Assembly (NCBI GenBank): GCA_934512105.1
Contig: CAKSWQ010000045.1
Location: 1-17,551, forward strand
Direction of reading: 5' to 3'
Length of the DNA: 17,551 bases
Origin: an uncultured Faecalibacterium sp.
Lineage (GTDB): Bacteria > Bacillota > Clostridia > Oscillospirales > Ruminococcaceae
This document shows, piece by piece, positions 13,361 to 17,551 of the stretch; the first letter of the stretch is position 1, and each line of letters starts with the position of its first letter. The translations under genes were made by a program, and so were the position numbers. Below the pieces are notes generated by a model. It saw only the letters and a program-made list of their open reading frames with translations, was not told where the DNA came from and did no database searches.

Positions 13361-13472
13361 GGTGCGTGCCGCAAGGGCAGCAAACCGGTGCGTTTTACCC
13401 AAGGTAGCGTATCCCGGGCAAGGTGCACGGAAAAGGCTGTCTTTTGAAAAAAGGATAAAGAGGTCATTTATT
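13361..13472 (+). other. purA leader, about 110 bases
   Basis: The leader holds short hairpins (TGCC-GCAAG-GGCA; TACC-CAA-GGTA) and three GGTGC repeats (13361, 13387, 13422). I cannot match it to a purine, ZTP, PRPP/ppGpp or other known riboswitch, and no terminator precedes the gene. AAAGAGG lies about 8-9 bases before the ATG. Confidence 0.4.
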
Positions 13473-14765
13473 ATGCTTACTGCAATTACGGGTATCAACT
13501 GGGGCGATGAGGGCAAGGGCCGCATGGTCGACCTGATCAGCCAGGAGTACGACATCGTTGCACGGTATCAGGGCGGCAACAACGCAGGCCATACCGTTAA
13601 AAACGAGCGCGGCAAGTTCGTGCTGAACCTGCTGCCCTCCGGCATCCTGCGCCCCAACGTCGTGTGCGTTATGGGCAACGGCATGGTCATCGACCCGCAT
13701 CATCTGGACGGCGAGATCAATAAGCTGCGCGAGCAGGGCATTGAGATCACCCCGGAGAACCTGAAGATCTCCGACCGCGCAACCATCACCATGCCCTACC
13801 ATGTGGAGCAGGATGGTCTGGAGGAGGCACGCCTGTCCAAAACCGGCGCACAGTTCGGCTCCACCAAGCGCGGCATTGCCTACGCTTACGGCGACAAGTA
13901 CATGAAAAAGACCCTGCGCATGGGCGATTTGCTGCATCTGGACGACGCTGTGAAGAAGCGTCTGGTCACCATGGTGGATTCCAAGAATCTGGTCATGGAG
14001 GGCAGCTACAACGCAGCACCCATCAGCGTGGACGAGATGTGGGCATGGCTGGAAAAATATGCCGCCATCTTCAAGGACTATATCTGCGATGTGGGTCAGT
14101 ATCTGGCCGATGCCGATGCAGCCGGCAAGAAGGTGCTGTTTGAGGCACAGCTGGGCGCCCTGCGCGATATCGACTTTGGCATCTACCCCTACACCACCTC
14201 CTCCAACGTCATCGGTGCTTATGCACCCATCGGTGCCGGTATCCCCGGCCACAAGCTGCACAACTCCATCGGCGTCATGAAGGCCTACTCCTCCTGTGTG
14301 GGCGACGGCCCCTTCACCGCCGAGCTGGCCATGACCGAGGAAGAGAAGCACGCCCTGCGTGAGGCTGGCCACGAGTACGGCGCAGCCACCGGCCGTCCCC
14401 GCCGCGTGGGCCCCATCGATCTGGTGGCAAGCCGCTACGGCGTGTTCTGCCAGGGCTGCGACGAGGTGGCTCTGACCCTGCTGGACGTGCTGGACTACAT
14501 GGAAAAGATCCCCATGGTCACCGCCTACAAGCTGACCGATGGCACCACCACCACCCGCTTCCCCATGGGTGAGGCACTGGATACCGCACAGCCCGTGGTG
14601 GAGTACCTGCCCGGCTGGCACTGCGATATCACCGCAGCCCGCAAGTGGGAGGACCTGCCCCAGCAGACCCGCGATTATGTGGAGTATCTGGAAAAGGCTG
14701 TGGGCTGCAAGATCACTTATATCTCGGTGGGCGCAGAGCGCGAGGCCTACATCCACCGCGGCTGA
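13473..14765 (+). CDS. purA: Adenylosuccinate synthetase (divergent type)
   Basis: The product is 430 aa, the normal PurA length. PurA joins IMP and aspartate, using GTP, on the way to AMP. Conserved parts are NWGDEGKGR (9-17), RYQGGNNAGHT (31-41), LLPSGILRP (53-61), DIDFGIYPYTTSSN (232-245) and GRPRR (307-311). Several nucleotide-contact motifs differ from the classical enzyme. GTTGRGIGPAY is GSTKRGIAYAY (129-139), EGAQGT is EAQLGA (224-229), and the TKLD guanine-recognition motif is TLLD (335-338), losing the Lys. It is therefore a distant clade, or a paralogue with altered specificity. The start at 13473 matches the family N-terminus and has AGAGG upstream. degV follows after 48 bases with no terminator, so the two are co-transcribed. 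Confidence 0.88.
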   Translation: MLTAITGINWGDEGKGRMVDLISQEYDIVARYQGGNNAGHTVKNERGKFVLNLLPSGILRPNVVCVMGNGMVIDPHHLDGEINKLREQGIEITPENLKISDRATITMPYHVEQDGLEEARLSKTGAQFGSTKRGIAYAYGDKYMKKTLRMGDLLHLDDAVKKRLVTMVDSKNLVMEGSYNAAPISVDEMWAWLEKYAAIFKDYICDVGQYLADADAAGKKVLFEAQLGALRDIDFGIYPYTTSSNVIGAYAPIGAGIPGHKLHNSIGVMKAYSSCVGDGPFTAELAMTEEEKHALREAGHEYGAATGRPRRVGPIDLVASRYGVFCQGCDEVALTLLDVLDYMEKIPMVTAYKLTDGTTTTRFPMGEALDTAQPVVEYLPGWHCDITAARKWEDLPQQTRDYVEYLEKAVGCKITYISVGAEREAYIHRG

Positions 14766-14813
14766 GCTGCCGCAAAAAGCAGCCCCTGAGTTTCAGAAAA
14801 GGAAGCGTCACAG

Positions 14814-15716
14814 ATGTTTGATATCATTACCGACAGCGCCTGCGACCTGACGCTGGACACCGCCAAGCAGCTTGGCATCGAGGTCGTGCCCTTTTATGTA
14901 TCGCTGGACGGCGAGCATTACCGCAAGGAAGGGCTGGAGATCCCTGTGCGGGACTTTTATCAGTTCATGGTGGATAACCCGGCGGCCTACCCCAAGACCA
15001 GTCTGGCCTCTATCGAGGACTTTGAAAAGACCTTCCGCGCACACGCCGAGGCGGGTCGGGAGGTATTGTGTCTGGTGTTCACCGGCAAGATGAGCGGCTG
15101 CGTGGGCAGCGCCCGCAACGCCCGGGATCTGGTGCTGGAGGACTACCCCGATGCCCGCATCGAGGTCATCGACTCTGCCGCCGCTACGGTGACCGAATCC
15201 ACCGTGGTGGAAAACGCCGTGGCCATGCGGGACGCAGGCTGCACGCTGGACGAGACTGTGACCTGGCTGGAAGCGGAAAAATCCACCAACCAGATCTTCT
15301 TCACCGTGGGTGATCTGGACTACCTCATCAAGGGCGGGCGCATCGGCAAGGTGACCGGCCGCGCCGCCAATATGCTGGGGCTGAAGCCCATGATCCTGTT
15401 CAAGGAGGGCGAGATCTTCTCCGGCGGCGTAGCCCGCGGCCGTCAGAAGAGCTTTGAAAAGGCGCTGGAGCAGCTGATGAACTATCTGGATGCCCACGGC
15501 GGCACCCCGGATGACTACCGCATCACGGTGGGCTATGGTTACGATGCCGACGAGGGCAAGCGTCTGTGGATGCAGACCCGTGCCGCCCTGCGCGCCAAGT
15601 ACCCCGGCGCACAATGCGAGGTAGGGCTGCTGCAGATCGGCTGCACCATCGCGGTGCACACCGGCCCCTATGCACTGGGCATGGGCGTTATGCGCCGCTG
15701 GAAAAAGCAGAACTGA
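14814..15716 (+). CDS. DegV family fatty-acid-binding protein
   Basis: The product is 300 aa, a complete DegV (FakB-like) two-domain protein. Visible features are the N-terminal TDSACDLT (6-13), PFYVSLDG (23-30), the TSLASIEDF loop (about 62-70), FTGKMSGCVGSA (about 88-99) in place of the usual SSGLSGTYQSA, and GDLDYLIKGGRIGK. Members bind a fatty acid; FakB proteins present it to the kinase FakA for phosphorylation and entry into phospholipid synthesis. No kinase gene is nearby, so the role here is by family only. AAGGAAG lies 9 bases before the ATG. It is the second gene after purA, and copy 4 of the two-hairpin element follows the stop by 21 bases and probably terminates the operon. Confidence 0.92.
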   Translation: MFDIITDSACDLTLDTAKQLGIEVVPFYVSLDGEHYRKEGLEIPVRDFYQFMVDNPAAYPKTSLASIEDFEKTFRAHAEAGREVLCLVFTGKMSGCVGSARNARDLVLEDYPDARIEVIDSAAATVTESTVVENAVAMRDAGCTLDETVTWLEAEKSTNQIFFTVGDLDYLIKGGRIGKVTGRAANMLGLKPMILFKEGEIFSGGVARGRQKSFEKALEQLMNYLDAHGGTPDDYRITVGYGYDADEGKRLWMQTRAALRAKYPGAQCEVGLLQIGCTIAVHTGPYALGMGVMRRWKKQN

Positions 15717-15737
15717 TAAGCTGGAATGCCCGCCGGG

Positions 15738-15857
15738 GGACGATTTAAAATGCCCTCCGCGTTGCTCTGGGCATGATTCAAGGAACTCTAGTTTTATATT
15801 CGAAAATCGGGAAGATCTGCGGATCTTCCCGATTTTCTTTTTCACGGGAGAGACGCA
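15738..15857 (+). repeat. Two-hairpin dispersed element, copy 4; acts as terminator of degV
   Basis: GGACGATTTAAAATGCCC starts the copy, with hairpin I AATGCCC/GGGCATGATT. The linker is AAGGAACTCTAG plus an AT-rich run. Hairpin II is a perfect 16-bp stem (15802-15817 with 15822-15837) with a TGCG loop, followed directly by TTTTT and CACGGGAGAGACGCA. The stem and T-run make a good intrinsic terminator for purA-degV. Confidence 0.88.
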
Positions 15858-15884
15858 GCGCCGCGCTTCCGAAGGAAGCGGCGC
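15858..15884. repeat. GC-rich inverted repeat between copies 4 and 5
   Basis: GCGCCGCGCTTCC (15858-15870) pairs with GGAAGCGGCGC (15874-15884) around GAA, with a two-base bulge. It sits at the centre of the convergent pair; the pair at 216-490 lacks it. Confidence 0.55.
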
Positions 15885-15901
15885 GGCAGATGCAGCTTAT
15901 C

Positions 15902-15963
15902 TTTACGACCCTTCCCGTGAAAACGAAATACAGCCAAGCCCGCAGGCTTGGCTGTATTTCAAA
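15902..15963 (-). repeat. Two-hairpin element, copy 5 (hairpin II and tail only); terminator of asnA
   Basis: On the minus strand an AT-rich run after the asnA stop leads to a perfect 16-bp stem (15945-15960 with 15925-15940) with a TGCG loop. GTTTTCACGGGAAGGG and TCGTAAAG follow, the same tail as copy 2. Hairpin I and the GGACGATTT start are missing, so it is a truncated or minimal copy. It faces copy 4. Confidence 0.82.
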
Positions 15964-15983
15964 TAAAAAAATATTTTTTCTGC

Positions 15984-16997
15984 TTACAGCAGCGGGATGC
16001 CGGCCTTGGCGCAGGCCTCGCGGGTGGCCTTGTCCCAGACGCTGGCCTGCACCTCACCGATGTGGACACTGCCCAGCAGCAGCATGCACAGGCGGCTCTG
16101 GCCGATGCCGCCGCCGATGGTGTAGGGCAGCTCGCCGTTCAGCACTGCCTTGTGGAAGGGCAGGGCGCGGCGGTCGTCGCAGCCCGCCATGGTCAGCTGT
16201 CTGTCCATGCTCTCCGGGCTGACGCGGATGCCCATGCTGCTCAGCTCGTAGCTGCACTGCAGCGGGTCGTTCCAGAACAGCAGGTCGCCGTTCAGATCCC
16301 AGTCGTCGTAGTCCGGGGCGCGGCCGTCGTGGGGCTTGCCGCTGCGCAGGGGTGCACCGATCTTCATCAGGAAGGTGGTACCGTTCTCCTTGACAAAGGC
16401 GTTTTCCCGCTCCTTCGGGGTCAGGTCGGGGTACTTGTCCTCCAGCTCCTGCGTGGTGACAAAGGTCACGTTGGGGGTGTGCAGGGGCAGATCCTGCAGC
16501 TGGGGGAACATGGCGTGCAGGTTCATCTCGGTGGCGCACACCGCAGACACGATGCAGCGCACCACGTTTTTCAGGTAGGTCTCGTTGCGGTCCTCCACCG
16601 TGATGATCTTTTCCCAGTCCCACTGGTCCACATAGACCGAGTGGAGGTTGTCCAGCTCCTCGTCCCGGCGGATGGCGTTCATATCGCAGTACAGACCCTT
16701 GCCCACGCGGAAATCGTAGTCCTTCAGTGCCTGACGCTTCCATTTTGCCAACGACTGCACCACCTGTGCCTCGGTGCCGCTGTCCTTGATATCAAAGGTC
16801 ACCTTGCGCTCCACGCCGTTCAGATCGTCGTTCAGGCCGGTGGAAGCCTCCAGAAACAGCGGCGCGGACACGCGGTACAGGTTCAGCGTGGCGCACAGGG
16901 TATCGGCGAACAGCCGCTTCACCGTGCCGATGGCGCGCTGGGTGTCGTACAGGTTCAGCGCGGGTGTGTAGTTTGCCGGGATGATGATCTTGCTCAT
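15984..16997 (-). CDS. asnA: Aspartate-ammonia ligase (AsnA)
   Basis: The product is 337 aa, full length for AsnA, which makes asparagine from aspartate and ammonia with ATP via an aspartyl-AMP, using a class II aminoacyl-tRNA-synthetase-like fold. Recognisable parts are the N-terminal YDTQRAIGTVKRLFADTL (17-34), APLFLEASTGLNDDLNG (45-61), KWKRQALKDYDF (85-96), GLYCDMNAIRRDEELDN (100-116), YVDQWDWEK (121-129) and the motif-3-like GELPYTIGGGIGQSRLCMLL (about 288-307). The start at 16997 matches the family and has GAGGGG about 8 bases upstream. It is monocistronic, with its own promoter, and ends at copy 5 of the hairpin element. Confidence 0.96.
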   Translation of the reverse strand: MSKIIIPANYTPALNLYDTQRAIGTVKRLFADTLCATLNLYRVSAPLFLEASTGLNDDLNGVERKVTFDIKDSGTEAQVVQSLAKWKRQALKDYDFRVGKGLYCDMNAIRRDEELDNLHSVYVDQWDWEKIITVEDRNETYLKNVVRCIVSAVCATEMNLHAMFPQLQDLPLHTPNVTFVTTQELEDKYPDLTPKERENAFVKENGTTFLMKIGAPLRSGKPHDGRAPDYDDWDLNGDLLFWNDPLQCSYELSSMGIRVSPESMDRQLTMAGCDDRRALPFHKAVLNGELPYTIGGGIGQSRLCMLLLGSVHIGEVQASVWDKATREACAKAGIPLL

Positions 16998-17026
16998 AAC
17001 GTTTACCCCTCATTCTGTGTGGTTTG

Positions 17027-17051
17027 CGCCCCGCTTTCCCGAGCCGGGGCG
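17027..17051 (-). other. Hairpin in the asnA leader
   Basis: CGCCCCG (17027-17033) pairs with CGGGGCG (17045-17051) around an 11-base loop, about 30 bases before the start codon. A smaller GGCTTT/AAAGCC hairpin lies next to it. The leader of roughly 80 bases is too short for an asparagine T-box, and I see no T-box sequence. Confidence 0.4.
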
Positions 17052-17081
17052 TGGCTTTTGCAAAGCCGGAATACTGCACCC

Positions 17082-17110
17082 ATTATGGCACAATTTTTTA
17101 CGAAAGTAAA
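17082..17110 (-). promoter_or_regulatory. Promoter of asnA
   Basis: The minus strand reads TTTACT (17105-17110), 17 bases, then CATAAT (17082-17087), the latter preceded by TGC. It lies between the livF terminator and asnA. Confidence 0.6.
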
Positions 17111-17120
17111 GTGATAGCAG

Positions 17121-17162
17121 AAAAAAGCAGTTCCGAAACGCCCATGGGCGTTTCGGAACTGC
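17121..17162 (-). terminator. Terminator of livF
   Basis: A perfect 16-bp stem (17147-17162 with 17127-17142), loop CATG, then six T on the minus strand. Stem and loop lengths equal hairpin II of the dispersed element, but the TGCG loop and the CACGGG tail are absent. Confidence 0.92.
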
Positions 17163-17182
17163 AAATCAAACTATTTTTCCGT

Positions 17183-17551
17183 TTACCCGCCCAGATAGGC
17201 GCTGCGGACGCGCTCGTTGGTCAGCAGCTCGGCACCGGTGCCGTCCATGACCACGCGGCCGGTCTCCAGCACATAGGCGCGGTCGGCCACCGAAAGCGCC
17301 ATCTGTGCGTTCTGCTCCACCAGCAGGATGGTCATGCCCTCCTTGTGGATGTCGCGGATGATGTCAAAGATCTCCTGCACCAGCAGCGGCGAAAGACCCA
17401 TGGAGGGCTCGTCCAGCATCAGCATGGAAGCGTTGCTCATGAGCGCACGCCCCATGGCCAGCATCTGCTGCTCGCCGCCGGACATGGTGCCCGCCAGCTG
17501 CTTGCGGCGCTCCTTCAGGCGGGGGAACAGGGTGAACACCTTTTCCTTGTT
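17183..17551 (-). CDS. livF: Branched-chain amino acid ABC transporter ATPase LivF (3' part)
   Basis: The C-terminal 122 residues are present; the gene continues past the right edge. The ABC signature SGGEQQMLAMGRALM, Walker B MLMLDEPSMGLSP and LLVEQNAQMAL (with the LivF-type VEQN in place of a switch-loop His) are in order, and the end ERVRSAYLGG is typical of LivF. The Walker A part lies outside the window. The GTG at 17539 is an internal Val codon, because the reading frame NKEKVFTLFPRLKER runs on to the edge. LivF works with LivG, two permeases and a binding protein to import branched-chain or related amino acids; those genes would lie to the right. Confidence 0.93.
   Translation of the reverse strand, partial: NKEKVFTLFPRLKERRKQLAGTMSGGEQQMLAMGRALMSNASMLMLDEPSMGLSPLLVQEIFDIIRDIHKEGMTILLVEQNAQMALSVADRAYVLETGRVVMDGTGAELLTNERVRSAYLGG

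Noticed and set aside
13464..14756. Leftward frame opposite purA, and similar frames opposite asnA (15948-17114) and degV (14808-15845)
   Set aside because: Each covers a well-recognised enzyme on the other strand and has no recognisable domain.
14766..14783. Terminator between purA and degV
   Set aside because: GCTGC/GCAGC is only a 5-bp stem and no T-run follows, so readthrough is expected.
16998..17081. T-box or riboswitch ahead of asnA
   Set aside because: The leader is about 80 bases, lacks the T-box sequence and a terminator, and shows only simple hairpins.

Overview
The window looks like chromosomal DNA of a GC-rich gut Clostridia, most like Faecalibacterium or a close Oscillospirales/Ruminococcaceae relative. 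This rests on the GC-rich coding sequence with AT-rich promoters, the strong GGAGG ribosome binding sites, and the gene content: stand-alone AsnA, DegV, QueH, a UPF0291 protein and a LivF-type ABC protein. The genus is an inference, because there is no rRNA in the window.

Layout. (1) Positions 1-490 hold no supportable gene. They contain hairpins, a strong terminator and a convergent pair of copies of a dispersed two-hairpin element. (2) Positions 489-6124 read leftwards in two units. One is a flippase-like membrane protein followed by a small membrane-anchored protein. The other is a surface-glycan operon (acyltransferase-3, a coiled-coil protein ending in SWRLTAPLR, a two-part glycosyltransferase) behind a near-consensus promoter and closed by a terminator. 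An inverted-repeat element lies between the units. (3) Positions 6286-10889 read rightwards and form a compact NRPS-like cluster: two tandem paralogous AMP-forming acyl/aryl ligases, a carrier protein, and a condensation-type acyltransferase with an intact HHxxxDG motif. A terminator ends the cluster, and an MFS transporter with its own promoter follows. (4) Positions 12164-13083 hold divergent queH and a UPF0291 gene, whose promoters overlap. (5) Positions 13341-15840 hold purA (an unusual sequence type) and degV. (6) The right end reads leftwards: asnA, then the 3' part of livF, which is cut by the window edge.

How the genes work together. The most interesting system is 6371-10833. The ligases should activate two different carboxylic acids as adenylates and load them on the carrier. 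The condensation enzyme should then join the acyl group to an amine or alcohol. The product is unknown, but an N-acyl amide or ester is the simplest reading. The neighbouring MFS protein could export it, although it is transcribed separately.

The second notable signal is the dispersed element, with five copies or part-copies. It has a hairpin with covarying stem bases, then a second hairpin of almost constant length (15-16 bp) whose stem sequence differs in every copy while the C(TGCG)G loop is kept, then a TTTTCACGGG-like tail. Copies usually sit just after stop codons, sometimes as convergent pairs, and behave like structured 3' ends or terminators.
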